NCBI RefSeq assembly: GCF_013155545.1
Contig: NZ_JABJVV010000010.1
Coordinates: 186,001 to 250,000 of the forward strand
DNA: 64,000 nucleotides
Direction of reading: 5' to 3'
Source: Caenimonas soli
GTDB lineage: Bacteria > Pseudomonadota > Gammaproteobacteria > Burkholderiales > Burkholderiaceae_C
This document shows positions 19,272 through 30,930 of the stretch, piece after piece. The notes below the pieces were generated by a model. The model worked only from the letters and a program-made list of their open reading frames with translations, searched no databases and was not told the origin of the DNA. A program made the translations under genes and the position numbers. Within the stretch, counting starts at the first letter, position 1; the number at the start of each line of letters is the position of its first letter.

Positions 19272-21566
19272 TCAGTCGGCGACCCATGCCTGGGCTCGCT
19301 GTGCGGCCGCATCGACCGTAGCGAGCGCCGTCATGTTGACGATGCGGCGCACCGTCGACGACGGCGTCAGGATATGGACCGGAAGCGCGGCACCCAGCAG
19401 GATGCCACCCACCGTAATGCCGCCGCCGGCCGCGATGCGCAGCAGGTTGTAGGAAATATTGGCCGCATCGACGTTGGGCATGACAAGCACGTTCGCCTCA
19501 CCCGCCAGCCCCGAATCCGGGAACTCGCGATCGAGAATCTCCTTGGACAAGGCCGCGTCGCCGCGCATCTCGCCGTCGACCGCGAGGCTGGGGTCGCGCG
19601 CCTGCACCAGTGCCAGCGCCTCGCGCATCTTCAGCGCCGCCGGCGCGTTCGAACTGCCGAAGCTTGAATGCGACAGCAGCGCCACGCTGGGGACGATGCC
19701 GAACCGCCGCACCTCTTCGGCCGCCAGCAGCGCGATCTCGGCGACCTGGTCGGCCGTCGGGTCGCTGTTGACATGGGTGTCGCAGATGAAGAGCTGGCGA
19801 CCGGGCAGCATCAGCATCTGCATGGCCGCGAACGTGCGGGTGCCGCGGCGCAGGCCGATCACGTCGCGCACATAGCCCAGATGATCGGCGTAGCTGCCCA
19901 GAGTGCCACACAGCATGGCGTCCGCCGCGCCTTCGCGCACCAGCATCGCGCCGAGAAGCGTGCTGCGGCTGCGCATCTCGGCACGCGCGGTGGCGCGCGA
20001 CACGCCCCGGCGCCGGGCCAGCCGGTAATAGGCGTCCGCCGCAGGGCCGTAGACGTCGGGATCCAGCAGGTTCACGCACTCGCAATCCACCCCGGGCTGA
20101 AGGCGCAGGCCAAACTGCTCGATGCGCTGGGCAATGACCTCGGGCCGGCCCGCCAGCAGCGGACGCGCCAACCCTTCGTCCACCACCACCTGGGCGGCGC
20201 GCAGCACGCGCTCGTCTTCGCCTTCCGCGTAGACGACGCGTTTGGGCAAGCGCTTGGCGGCGGCGAATACCGGCTGCATGGCGCTGCCGGACTGGTACAC
20301 GAACTGGCTCAGGCGCTGGCGGTAGGCGTCCAGGTCGAGGAGCGGGCGCGTCGCCACGCCGCTATCCATGGCGGCCTTGGCCACGGCCGGAGCGACGACC
20401 TCGATCAGGCGAGGATCGAACGGCTTGGGAATGAGGTACTGCGCACCGAAGCGCAGGCCCACAGCGCCATAGGCCTGGGCCACCACCTCCGGGATTTCCG
20501 CATGGGCCAGCTCGGCGATGGCGCGCACCGCGGCCAGTTTCATTTCCTCATTGATCGTGGTGGCTCCGACATCCAGCGCGCCGCGGAAGATGAAGGGGAA
20601 GCACAGGACGTTGTTGACCTGGTTCGGGTAGTCCGAGCGCCCGGTGCCCAGGATTGCATCGGGGCGCACGGCCAGCGCCTCTTCCGGGCTGATCTCCGGG
20701 TTCGGATTGGCCATCGCCAGGATGATGGGGTCGCGCGCCATGGTCTTGACCATCTCGGGCTTGAGCACCCCACCGGCCGACAGGCCCAGAAAGATGTCCG
20801 CGCCTTCGATGATGTCCACCAGCTTGCGCGCCGAGGTTTCCTGCGCATAGCGGGCCTTGTTGGGGTCCATCTGCTCCTTGCGCCCGACATAGACCACGCC
20901 CGCACTGTCGGAGACGAACACGTTGCGCATCGACAGGCCCAGGCTGACGATCAGGTCCAGGCAGGCCAGCGCCGCCGCGCCCGCGCCGGAGCACACCAGC
21001 TTGACCTCGGCGATGTCCTTTTTCACCAGCCGCAGCGCGTTCAGGATGGCCGCGGCGGCAACGATGGCCGTGCCATGCTGGTCGTCATGGAACACCGGTA
21101 TCTTCATGCGCTCACGCAGCTTCCTCTCGATGTAGAAGCACTCGGGCGCCTTGATGTCTTCCAGGTTGATGCCGCCGAAAGTCGGCTCCATCCGGGCGAT
21201 GGTGTCGATCAGCTTGTCCGGATCGAGCTCGTCCAGCTCGATGTCGAACACGTCGATGCCGGCGAACTTCTTGAACAGGCAGCCCTTGCCTTCCATCACC
21301 GGCTTGCCCGCCAGCGCGCCGATGTTGCCCAGGCCCAGCACGGCCGTACCGTTGGTGATCACGGCCACCAGGTTGTTGCGGGCGGTGAGGTTGCCCGCCT
21401 CGCGCGGATCCTCGACGATGGCCAGGCAGGCTTCCGCGACGCCCGGCGAATAGGCCAGGCCCAGGTCGCGCTGGGTGGCCATGGCCTTGGTGGGGGTCAC
21501 CGAGATCTTGCCCGGCGTGGGGTAGCGGTGGTAGTCGAGGGCGGCCTCGCGCAGGGTGTCTGACAT
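19272..21566 (-). CDS. maeB: NADP-dependent malic enzyme with phosphotransacetylase-like C-terminal domain
   Basis: MaeB decarboxylates malate to pyruvate and makes NADPH. The 764-residue length is that of the MaeB malic/PTA fusion family. The first 430 or so residues contain the malic domain, with the YSPGVAEAC motif and the catalytic region around FHDDQHGTA, and an NAD(P)-binding domain. The remainder is a phosphate acetyltransferase-like domain that in other MaeB proteins is regulatory, sensing acetyl-CoA. The gene starts after a short gap from the esterase gene. Its products, pyruvate and NADPH, feed the neighbouring PDH and PhaB steps. Confidence 0.95.
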   Translation of the reverse strand: MSDTLREAALDYHRYPTPGKISVTPTKAMATQRDLGLAYSPGVAEACLAIVEDPREAGNLTARNNLVAVITNGTAVLGLGNIGALAGKPVMEGKGCLFKKFAGIDVFDIELDELDPDKLIDTIARMEPTFGGINLEDIKAPECFYIERKLRERMKIPVFHDDQHGTAIVAAAAILNALRLVKKDIAEVKLVCSGAGAAALACLDLIVSLGLSMRNVFVSDSAGVVYVGRKEQMDPNKARYAQETSARKLVDIIEGADIFLGLSAGGVLKPEMVKTMARDPIILAMANPNPEISPEEALAVRPDAILGTGRSDYPNQVNNVLCFPFIFRGALDVGATTINEEMKLAAVRAIAELAHAEIPEVVAQAYGAVGLRFGAQYLIPKPFDPRLIEVVAPAVAKAAMDSGVATRPLLDLDAYRQRLSQFVYQSGSAMQPVFAAAKRLPKRVVYAEGEDERVLRAAQVVVDEGLARPLLAGRPEVIAQRIEQFGLRLQPGVDCECVNLLDPDVYGPAADAYYRLARRRGVSRATARAEMRSRSTLLGAMLVREGAADAMLCGTLGSYADHLGYVRDVIGLRRGTRTFAAMQMLMLPGRQLFICDTHVNSDPTADQVAEIALLAAEEVRRFGIVPSVALLSHSSFGSSNAPAALKMREALALVQARDPSLAVDGEMRGDAALSKEILDREFPDSGLAGEANVLVMPNVDAANISYNLLRIAAGGGITVGGILLGAALPVHILTPSSTVRRIVNMTALATVDAAAQRAQAWVAD

Positions 21567-21596
21567 GTTTTGTCTCCGTGGGGTGTCGAATCGGAA

Positions 21597-22394
21597 TCAG
21601 CTCGTCGCCGGCAATGCGACGATCTCGCCCAGCCATCGGTGCAGCGCATGCAGCAGCGCCTCGGGCTCGTCGGCATGCACCCAGTGCCCGGCATCGGGGA
21701 TGTGCTCCAGCCGCGCCTGGGGAAACAGGCGGACGATGCCCGCGCGCGAGTCGGGCCGGACGTAGTCGGAATGCTCGCCGCCGACGAACAGGGCCGGCCC
21801 CGGGTAATGCTGGCGCAACAGCTGCTGCGGAAAGCCGCAGAGCTCGCGCATGCACACGGCCGTGGCCATCAGGTTGAGCCGCCAGTCGAAGCGCTCGTCG
21901 TGGCGCCTGAGGTTCTGCATCAGGAAGTCGACGGGAGCTTCACCGCCCAGGCGAGTCGCAAGCGCCTGCCGGATTTCCCTGCGGCTGTTGGCCGCGGCCA
22001 CATCCAGGCCGCGCATGGCGTTCACATACGGCGAGAACTGGTCCGCGTAGGCTTCGGGCGCGATGTCGATCACCGCGATGCCCGAGATCGCGTGCGGATG
22101 CTCCAGCGCCAGGGCCATGGCGGTCTTGCCGCCCATGCTGTGACCGATCACCACGGGCCGCTGCAACTGCTGGCGATCGATCAGCTCCAGCACATCCAGC
22201 GCCATGTGGTGATAGGACATGGTTTCGGCCCAGGGCGATGCCCCATGGTTGCGCGCATCGGGCAGGTAGAGCCGATAGGTACCGGCCAAGGCCTGGGCGA
22301 TGGGCGTCCAGTTGCGCCCGGAGCCGAACAATCCGTGCAGGATCACGACGGGCGGGCCATCGCCTATCGCTTCGAACGCCAGCTTGACGGTCAT
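21597..22394 (-). CDS. Alpha/beta hydrolase, YbfF-like esterase
   Basis: This is a 265-residue soluble alpha/beta hydrolase. It shows the oxyanion HGLFGSGRNW block, the nucleophile elbow GHSMGG with its serine, and a C-terminal catalytic histidine in DAGHWVHAD. The pattern resembles YbfF-type acyl-CoA/short-ester esterases. The ATG at 22394 is preceded by AGGAG; the open frame continues upstream without support. It lies 12 bases after the lpdA stop and 30 before maeB, inside the PDH-to-PHA run of genes. Its substrate cannot be deduced; a thioesterase role on an acyl-CoA is one possibility. Confidence 0.8.
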   Translation of the reverse strand: MTVKLAFEAIGDGPPVVILHGLFGSGRNWTPIAQALAGTYRLYLPDARNHGASPWAETMSYHHMALDVLELIDRQQLQRPVVIGHSMGGKTAMALALEHPHAISGIAVIDIAPEAYADQFSPYVNAMRGLDVAAANSRREIRQALATRLGGEAPVDFLMQNLRRHDERFDWRLNLMATAVCMRELCGFPQQLLRQHYPGPALFVGGEHSDYVRPDSRAGIVRLFPQARLEHIPDAGHWVHADEPEALLHALHRWLGEIVALPATS

Positions 22395-22405
22395 GGCGCT
22401 GCTCC

Positions 22406-24166
22406 TTACTTCTTCTTCTGGGGCGGCAGGTCGGTGCACACGCCTTCGAACAGCTCGGCGGCCATGCCGATGGATTCGCCCAGGGTCGGGTGCGGATGGA
22501 TCGTCTTGCCGATGTCGGCCGGCTCGCAGCCCATCTCGATGGCCAGACAGACCTCGCTGATCAGGTCACCGGCGTGGGTGCCGACGATGCCGCCGCCGAT
22601 CACGCGATGCGTGGCTTCGTCGAACAGCAGCTTGGTGAAGCCCTCGTCGCGGCCATTGGCGATAGCGCGGCCCGATGCGGCCCAGGGAAACACCGCCTTG
22701 CCGAACTTGATGCCTTCGGCCTTGCACTGCTCCTCGGTCTTGCCCGCCCAGGCGATCTCGGGGTCGGTGTAGGCGACCGAAGGAATCTGCCGGACATCGA
22801 AGGAGGCCGGCTCGCCGTGCGCGGCCTCGGCCGCCACATGCGCTTCATGCACCGCCTTGTGCGCCAGCATCGGCTGCCCGACGATGTCGCCGATGGCGAA
22901 GATGTGGGGCACATTGGTGCGCATCTGCCGATCGACGTTAATGAAGCCGCGGTCCGTCACGGCGACGCCGGCCTTGTCGGCGGCGATCTTGTTGCCGTTG
23001 GGGCTGCGGCCGACGGCGACCAGGACCAGATCGTAGAGCTGCGGCTCCTTGGGTGCCTTGTCGCCCTCGAAGCTCACTTCGATGCCAGCCTTCGTCGCTT
23101 TGGCGCCGACGGTCTTGGTCTTGAGCATCAAATGGCCGAAGCGCGGCGCATTGAGCTTCTCCCACACCTTGACCAGGTCGCGGTCGGCGCCCTGCATCAG
23201 GCCGTCGAGCATTTCGACCACATCGATGCGGGTGCCCAGCGTCGAGTAGACGGTGGCCATCTCCAGCCCGATGATGCCGCCGCCCACCACCAGCATGCGC
23301 TTGGGAATGGACTTGAGCAGCAAGGCCCCGGTGGAATCGACGATGCGCTCGTCCTTCGGCATGAAGGGCAGCTGCACCGCCTGGCTGCCCGCCGCGATGA
23401 TGGCCTTGGCGAACTTCACCACCACTTTCTTGTCGCCTCCGGCCGTCGCCACTTGCAGGTGGTGGGGATCGAGGAAGCTGCCGACGCCGGTGAGCACCTC
23501 GACCTTGCGCGCCTTGGCCATGCCGGCCAGGCCGCCGGTGAGCTTCTTGATCACGCCGTCCTTGAAGGCGCGCAGCTTGTCGATGTCGATCTCGGGCGGG
23601 CCGTATTTGATGCCGTGGTCGGGCAGTGTTGCGACTTCGTCCATCACCGAAGCGGTGTGCAGCAGCGCCTTGGACGGGATGCAGCCGACGTTCAGGCAGA
23701 CGCCGCCCAGCGTGGCATAGCGCTCGACCAGCACCGTCTTCATGCCGAGGTCGGCACTGCGGAAAGCCGCCGAGTAGCCGCCCGGGCCGGCGCCGAGCAC
23801 CAGCATCTCGCACTCGACGTCGGCTTTGCCACTGTATTGGCCCCCTCCCCCTCCGGCGGAGGGTTGGGGTGGGGGCACTTGCGCGACGGGTGCGGAGGCA
23901 GCGGGAGGGGTAGGAGCAGAGGCACCTTCAGCCTCCAGCGTCAGCAACACTGATCCCTCGCTGACCTTGTCATTCACCTTGACCTTGATCTCCTTCACGA
24001 TCCCGGCGTGGGTCGACGGAATCTCCATCGACGCCTTGTCGGACTCGACCATGACCAGGCCGGTATCGACGGCGATGGTCTCACCGACTTTCACCATCAC
24101 CTCGATCACCGCGACATCCTTGAAGTCGCCGATGTCGGGAACTTTGACTTCCACGAGTTGTGCCAT
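22406..24166 (-). CDS. lpdA: Dihydrolipoyl dehydrogenase (PDH E3) with N-terminal lipoyl domain
   Basis: E3 reoxidises dihydrolipoyl groups of the pyruvate dehydrogenase complex with NAD+. The 586-residue protein begins with a lipoyl domain (VPDIGDFKDV, lipoylated lysine in ESDKASM near residue 44). An Ala/Pro/Gly linker follows, then the flavoprotein with the redox disulfide GGVCLNVGCIPSK and the C-terminal HPHPTLGES base motif. The start at 24166 is set by the first residues of the lipoyl domain, although the frame is open upstream. Part of the linker is encoded by a G/C-rich palindromic repeat (23843-23877) also found in aceF. The ATG follows the aceF stop by 11 bases. Confidence 0.95.
   Translation of the reverse strand: MAQLVEVKVPDIGDFKDVAVIEVMVKVGETIAVDTGLVMVESDKASMEIPSTHAGIVKEIKVKVNDKVSEGSVLLTLEAEGASAPTPPAASAPVAQVPPPQPSAGGGGGQYSGKADVECEMLVLGAGPGGYSAAFRSADLGMKTVLVERYATLGGVCLNVGCIPSKALLHTASVMDEVATLPDHGIKYGPPEIDIDKLRAFKDGVIKKLTGGLAGMAKARKVEVLTGVGSFLDPHHLQVATAGGDKKVVVKFAKAIIAAGSQAVQLPFMPKDERIVDSTGALLLKSIPKRMLVVGGGIIGLEMATVYSTLGTRIDVVEMLDGLMQGADRDLVKVWEKLNAPRFGHLMLKTKTVGAKATKAGIEVSFEGDKAPKEPQLYDLVLVAVGRSPNGNKIAADKAGVAVTDRGFINVDRQMRTNVPHIFAIGDIVGQPMLAHKAVHEAHVAAEAAHGEPASFDVRQIPSVAYTDPEIAWAGKTEEQCKAEGIKFGKAVFPWAASGRAIANGRDEGFTKLLFDEATHRVIGGGIVGTHAGDLISEVCLAIEMGCEPADIGKTIHPHPTLGESIGMAAELFEGVCTDLPPQKKK
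23843..23877. repeat. REP-like G/C palindrome inside lpdA linker (copy 1)
   Basis: A 35-base element beginning CCCTCCCCCTCC and ending TTGGGGTGGGGGCA contains a 9-bp stem with a 3-base loop and one mismatch. It matches the copy at 25141-25175 in 34 of 35 positions. On the - strand it is read as PPPQPSAGGGG in the linker between the lipoyl and flavoprotein domains. Similar repeats are usually intergenic in Burkholderiales, from general knowledge. Confidence 0.8.
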
Positions 24167-24177
24167 GGGAGAGAGCC

Positions 24178-25773
24178 TTAGAACATCACGCGCCGCATGT
24201 CGGCGAGCAGGTTGGCGAAATGGACGTTGAAGCGGGCGGCGGCGGCGCCGTCGATCACGCGGTGGTCCCAGGAGAGCGACAGCGGCAAGGTCAGGCGCGA
24301 GGCCCAGTTCTTGCCGTCGGCGGAGTGCTGCTTCCAGAAGCTCTTGCACACGCCCATGATGGCCACCTCGGGCGCATTGATGATGGGCGTGAAGTACATG
24401 CCGCCGATGCCGCCAAGCGATGAAATGGTGAAGGTGCCGCCCTGCATCTGGTCGGGCTTGAGCTTGCCGTCGCGCGCCAGCTTGGCCAGCTCGCCCATCT
24501 CCTTGGCGATGTCGGGCACGCTCTTCTTGTCCGCGTCGCGGACCACCGGAACCATCAACCCGTTGGGCGTGTCGGCGGCAAAGCCGATGTTCCAGTAGTT
24601 CTTCAGCACCAGGGCGTCGCCGTCAAGCGAGGCGTTGAACTCGGGGAACTTCTTGAGCGTCGCCACCGCTGCCTTGATCATGAAGGGCAGCATGCTGATC
24701 TTGACACCCGACTTGTCCAGCTCCTTGTTCATCTGAACGCGGAACTGCTCCAGGTCGGTGATGTCGGCCTCGTCATGCGTGGTGACATGCGGAATCACCA
24801 CCCAGTTGCGATGCAGGTTGGCGGCCGAGATCTTTTTAATTCGGCTCTGTTCCTTGCGCTCGACCGGCCCGAACTTGGCGAAGTCGACCTTGGGCCAGGG
24901 CAGCAGGTCCAGCCCAGCGCCACCACCGGACGGCGCGGCGGCGGCCTTGGCGGCCGAAAGCGCTGCGCCGGCCGCTGTGCCCCCGCCCTTGGCGAAGGCT
25001 TCGACGTCTTCGCGCACGATGCGGCCGTGCGCGCCGCTGCCCTTGACACGGCCCAGGTCCACCGAGAGTTCGCGCGCTAGCTTGCGCACCGCCGGCCCGG
25101 CGTAGGCCAAGGCGAACGCCGCCTCGTCGATGGTGTTGCTCCCTCCCCCTCCGGGGGAGGGTTGGGGTGGGGGCACGGCTGCCGCTGGCGCGACATTGGC
25201 CGGCGCAGCGGCACTCACCGCCCCCGTCGACAACGTCATGATGACGCTGCCTTGCGAGACCTTGTCACCCAGCTTGACGCGAATCTCCTGCACCACGCCA
25301 CCCAGCGGAGCCGGCACATCCATCGTCGCCTTGTCGGATTCCAGCGAGATCAGCGGGTCCTCGGCTTTCACCGTGTCGCCGGGCTTGACGAAGATCTCGA
25401 TCACCGGCACGTCCTTGAAGTCGCCGATGTCGGGCACGCGCACCTCGGCCAGCCCGGCCGGGGCGCTGACGGGCGCCGGCGGCGCACTGACGCTGGGTTT
25501 GGTGGCCTCGGCGGCCACCACGGCAGCACCGGCGGCACCGTTGAACTGCATGACCACGCTGCCTTGGCTGACCTTGTCGCCAACCTTGACCTTGATCGCC
25601 TTGACCACGCCGCCGTGGGGCGCCGGCACGTCCATCGTGGCCTTGTCGGATTCCAGCGAGATCAGCGGGTCCTCCGCTTTCACCGCGTCGCCGACCTTGA
25701 CGAAGATCTCGATCACGGGCACGTCTTTGAAGTCACCGATGTCGGGCACCGGGATGTCGATGATTTGACTCAT
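24178..25773 (-). CDS. aceF: Dihydrolipoyllysine acetyltransferase (PDH E2), two lipoyl domains
   Basis: E2 is the core of the pyruvate dehydrogenase complex and moves acetyl groups to CoA. The 531-residue protein has two tandem lipoyl domains with near-identical cores, including ESDKATMDVPAP in each. A linker that includes PPPQPSPGGGG comes next, then the E1/E3-binding domain (AVRKLARELSVDLGRVKGSG) and the catalytic domain ending with DHRVIDG. The ATG at 25773 lies 20 bases after aceE; a TTG overlapping the aceE stop is a less likely start. The two lipoyl repeats are also alike at DNA level, so recombination between them is possible. Confidence 0.96.
   Translation of the reverse strand: MSQIIDIPVPDIGDFKDVPVIEIFVKVGDAVKAEDPLISLESDKATMDVPAPHGGVVKAIKVKVGDKVSQGSVVMQFNGAAGAAVVAAEATKPSVSAPPAPVSAPAGLAEVRVPDIGDFKDVPVIEIFVKPGDTVKAEDPLISLESDKATMDVPAPLGGVVQEIRVKLGDKVSQGSVIMTLSTGAVSAAAPANVAPAAAVPPPQPSPGGGGSNTIDEAAFALAYAGPAVRKLARELSVDLGRVKGSGAHGRIVREDVEAFAKGGGTAAGAALSAAKAAAAPSGGGAGLDLLPWPKVDFAKFGPVERKEQSRIKKISAANLHRNWVVIPHVTTHDEADITDLEQFRVQMNKELDKSGVKISMLPFMIKAAVATLKKFPEFNASLDGDALVLKNYWNIGFAADTPNGLMVPVVRDADKKSVPDIAKEMGELAKLARDGKLKPDQMQGGTFTISSLGGIGGMYFTPIINAPEVAIMGVCKSFWKQHSADGKNWASRLTLPLSLSWDHRVIDGAAAARFNVHFANLLADMRRVMF
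25141..25175. repeat. REP-like G/C palindrome inside aceF linker (copy 2)
   Basis: This second copy of the 35-base element has a perfect 9-bp stem (CCCTCCCCC and GGGGGAGGG) around TCC, followed by TTGGGGTGGGGGCA. It is read in the same frame as in lpdA and gives PPPQPSPGGGG between the second lipoyl domain and the E1/E3-binding domain. The shared frame in two genes suggests the element was tolerated or selected as a flexible linker. Confidence 0.8.
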
Positions 25774-25793
25774 GTTGTGTCGTTCCAGTCGGG

Positions 25794-28475
<2,682 letters not shown>

Positions 28476-28815
28476 CTTGTCTCCTTTTGGTCTGGCGTAT
28501 GTCGCTTCACGTGCCACACGCATGCCAAGCAGTTCGCAATCGGCATGCCAGGGCTGATGAATGGGTTGACTCGTCGCCAAGTCTTTGTTTTGACAGGACA
28601 TTCGCATTCCCCGCGCGGGGCGCCCTGAACGAAGTGCCGGAATGACGCCATGAGCGGCGTATGGTTTATCGCGTGTCCGAATGAGGGTTACTACGGAGAT
28701 CGGCCCCACGCCAGCTCATCAGCACCGGCACGGATCTGCGAGAGCGCCATGCGCGAGGTCGTCAACCGCATGCGCCTGTCCTCGGACTCGAGCCGAAGGC
28801 TGGATCGCCTGGCGA
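28476..28815. other. Intergenic region upstream of aceE
   Basis: These 340 bases lie between the aceE start and the stop of the methyltransferase gene, both read on the - strand. I see no supported coding sequence. The segment holds the ribosome site of aceE, the candidate sigma-54 element at 28536-28550, and A/T-richer sequence around 28580-28600 and 28660-28690 that could contain a sigma-70 promoter. No clear terminator hairpin for the methyltransferase gene was recognised. Confidence 0.6.
28536..28550 (-). promoter_or_regulatory. Candidate sigma-54 (-24/-12) promoter for aceE operon
   Basis: The - strand reads TGGCATG-CCGA-TTGC, with GG and GC dinucleotides separated by 10 bases as the sigma-54 consensus requires (TGGCACG-N4-TTGCW). 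The only deviations are T for C at the sixth position and G after TTGC. It lies about 61 bases upstream of the aceE ATG. A sigma-54 activator (DctD) is encoded in the same window, but any link is inference, and chance matches of this quality do occur. Confidence 0.35.
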
Positions 28816-29508
28816 TCAAGCATTGATCCTGGGCAGATCCGCGATCCGCCACAGGGTGATTTGAAATCCGTGATCGTCGTAGTGATCTTTGCGGGCTTCC
28901 AATCCGGCCGGAAAATTGAACGGTGGCTGGTGGAGGTTGAGATAGCGCCAACTCAAGCCAGTCAACTGGTTCTTGTTCTCGGATATCTGTGGGCTGTTGC
29001 TGACAAGGAGCCAGGTGGCGCCACAGCGGCGAAAATTCTCGAGGATCGAGGCGGCGTCACGGAAGGACAGATGAACCCAGCAGTCTCGGCAAAGTATGAG
29101 GTCTGCACTCGGAAGGTCATCCCTGGTTATGTCGGCAACCTTGAAGCGAACGCCCGCCGCCGCGTAGGCCGCTTGATTCTTTGCAATGACCTCTGGGACC
29201 ACATCGACGCCCACGTAATCGATGCCTTCCAGATCAACAAGTCGCATCCAATTCCAGTCGCCGCAGGGAGCGTCGAGGATCTTTTCGACGCCCAGGCGTT
29301 TAAACAGGCCGGGAAGATACGCGCGCAGCGCCTCAGTCGCGCCGAGTTCCGAGCCGACTCCTGACCCACTTTCCTCGCTCCCCCAGGCTCTGGAACTATA
29401 TGCCCGCGAAAAAATGCTCTCGCGCGAAAGAAGCTTCAAAGTCAAGTCGTGCGCAAGGGGAATGCTGGAAATCGTCATCTTGAGCCGCGTGCGCAGGCCC
29501 ATGCCCAT
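28816..29508 (-). CDS. Class I SAM-dependent methyltransferase, probable acquired gene
   Basis: The 230-residue protein has the SAM-binding motif I as DAPCGDWNW, an acidic motif II (YVGVDVV) and a later DLILCRDCWVHL block. This is the Rossmann methyltransferase order. Its target is unknown. The ATG at 29508 has an AGGAGG ribosome site. Base composition is lower than its neighbours: 28 of 60 bases are G or C in 28861-28920, against roughly two thirds in flanking genes. It stands alone between the PDH and ABC/dha operons. Together these point to horizontal acquisition. Related proteins occur in polysaccharide or glycan loci, but nothing nearby supports that. Confidence 0.75.
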   Translation of the reverse strand: MGMGLRTRLKMTISSIPLAHDLTLKLLSRESIFSRAYSSRAWGSEESGSGVGSELGATEALRAYLPGLFKRLGVEKILDAPCGDWNWMRLVDLEGIDYVGVDVVPEVIAKNQAAYAAAGVRFKVADITRDDLPSADLILCRDCWVHLSFRDAASILENFRRCGATWLLVSNSPQISENKNQLTGLSWRYLNLHQPPFNFPAGLEARKDHYDDHGFQITLWRIADLPRINA

Positions 29509-29770
29509 AGGGACCTCCTAAAAGCCGCAGACGGTGAGGGTACGCAATGCTATGCAGCGCCGTACTCGACAGCCTGTAGGACGCAAGAGGAATCTGCTGT
29601 ACCGCTGCCTGGCTTTGCTACGCATGACGTTGGCTGCGCAAAAAGGACGGGCAGCGGAAGACCGCCCGCCATGCCTTCTCCTGCGTCCTTCGGCTTGGGA
29701 AGCAGGCAGCTCGGCCTGGCGCCGAAAAGAACGGCCATGCTGTTTGCTCGGTCAGGCTTGCAGCAATGCG

Positions 29771-30922
29771 TCACTTGAGAAACTTCAGCGCATTCGACAC
29801 CACCGTCAGTTCCACGAACGACGACGCGCTTCGCGTGTCGCCATTGAAAGCCAGCGGAAAACCGCCGAGGTTGACCGCCGGCAGGCGTTCCAGCGCCGAG
29901 GCGATTGCCGCCGCGCTCGCCTCGCGCGGTTTGGCCCGCCTCAACGCCTCGGTCAACCAGCGCGCCGCCACGTAGCCTTCCATGCTCGCGAAGTCGGGCG
30001 TGATCTTGTTGTCCGCGCAAAACGCCAGGAATTCGCGCGAAATGGCGGTGCCGCCGCCCCAGGGGAACGGCACCACCTGGGCCACGGAGATTCCCACCGC
30101 CAACGGGCCCAGCTGGTCGAGCAGCACCTGGCCACCGACTGTGGAGACCGTGTAGAAACTGCCACCGAAACCGGCCTTGCGCGCGGCGCGCACGAACGCC
30201 GCGCTGGCACTCGGGTTGGCCGACAGGATGATGGCCTGCGGATTGGCTGCCAGCAGCGCGGGAACCGAAGCGCCGACATCGGCGCTGCCGCGCGAAACGC
30301 TGGCGCTGATGTTGCTGGAAAGCTTGGCGGCTTCGGCGGCCTGCGCGAACGAATCCCTGATCTCCCATCCCGCCGATTCGTATTCGAAGAGCAAGCCCAC
30401 GCGAGTGATGCCGGTGGAGCTGGTGTGCCGGATGATCTGGCGAATCTCGTCACGATGGCCGGCGCGCAGCAGGAACACGTGCCCGTTGGCCTGTTGCCGC
30501 AACACGTCCATGCCGCTGACCGGGGCGATGAAGGGCACACCCTCCTCCAGCGCCACCTGCATTCCTTCGCGGTTGGCGCCTGGACCCACGAAGCCGAAGA
30601 ATCCCGAGACCGCGTGCGTGCTGGTCAGGAGCTTGGCGTTGGTCGTTGCGCGTTCGACCACGCCGCCGTCGTCGAGCGTGACGAGTTCGAGCCTATGGCC
30701 CCCTGCCCCACCCTGGTTGTTGACCAGATTAAACCAGCCCTGGGCCGCATCACGAAACTGCCGCCCCACGGCGCCGTTATTGCCCGTCAACGCAGTCGAT
30801 TGGCCCAGACGCACGATGCCGTCCGCGGACGGTTTCCTGGCAGCCAGGCCCAGGGCCGGCCATGCGAGCCCCGCCGCCGCGGCGCAGGCCAGGGTGATGG
30901 CCCCTCTCCGGTTCGTCGTCAT
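29771..30922 (-). CDS. Branched-chain amino-acid-type (LivK-like) ABC substrate-binding protein
   Basis: This is a periplasmic type I solute-binding protein of 383 residues. The N terminus has a twin-arginine-like signal (TNRRGAITLACAAAAG) ending near residue 28. The mature part has the receptor-family pattern GQSTALTGNNGAVGRQFRDA and later an SGFFGFVGPG segment. The gene lies 8 bases after the dhaK stop, so it appears to be the last gene of the ABC/dha operon. No Liv-type permease or ATPase is present, so it must share components or act as a sensor. Its ligand is unknown. The ATG at 30922 is chosen because it starts the signal peptide. Confidence 0.8.
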   Translation of the reverse strand: MTTNRRGAITLACAAAAGLAWPALGLAARKPSADGIVRLGQSTALTGNNGAVGRQFRDAAQGWFNLVNNQGGAGGHRLELVTLDDGGVVERATTNAKLLTSTHAVSGFFGFVGPGANREGMQVALEEGVPFIAPVSGMDVLRQQANGHVFLLRAGHRDEIRQIIRHTSSTGITRVGLLFEYESAGWEIRDSFAQAAEAAKLSSNISASVSRGSADVGASVPALLAANPQAIILSANPSASAAFVRAARKAGFGGSFYTVSTVGGQVLLDQLGPLAVGISVAQVVPFPWGGGTAISREFLAFCADNKITPDFASMEGYVAARWLTEALRRAKPREASAAAIASALERLPAVNLGGFPLAFNGDTRSASSFVELTVVSNALKFLK

Positions 30923-30930
30923 GAAGGCCC

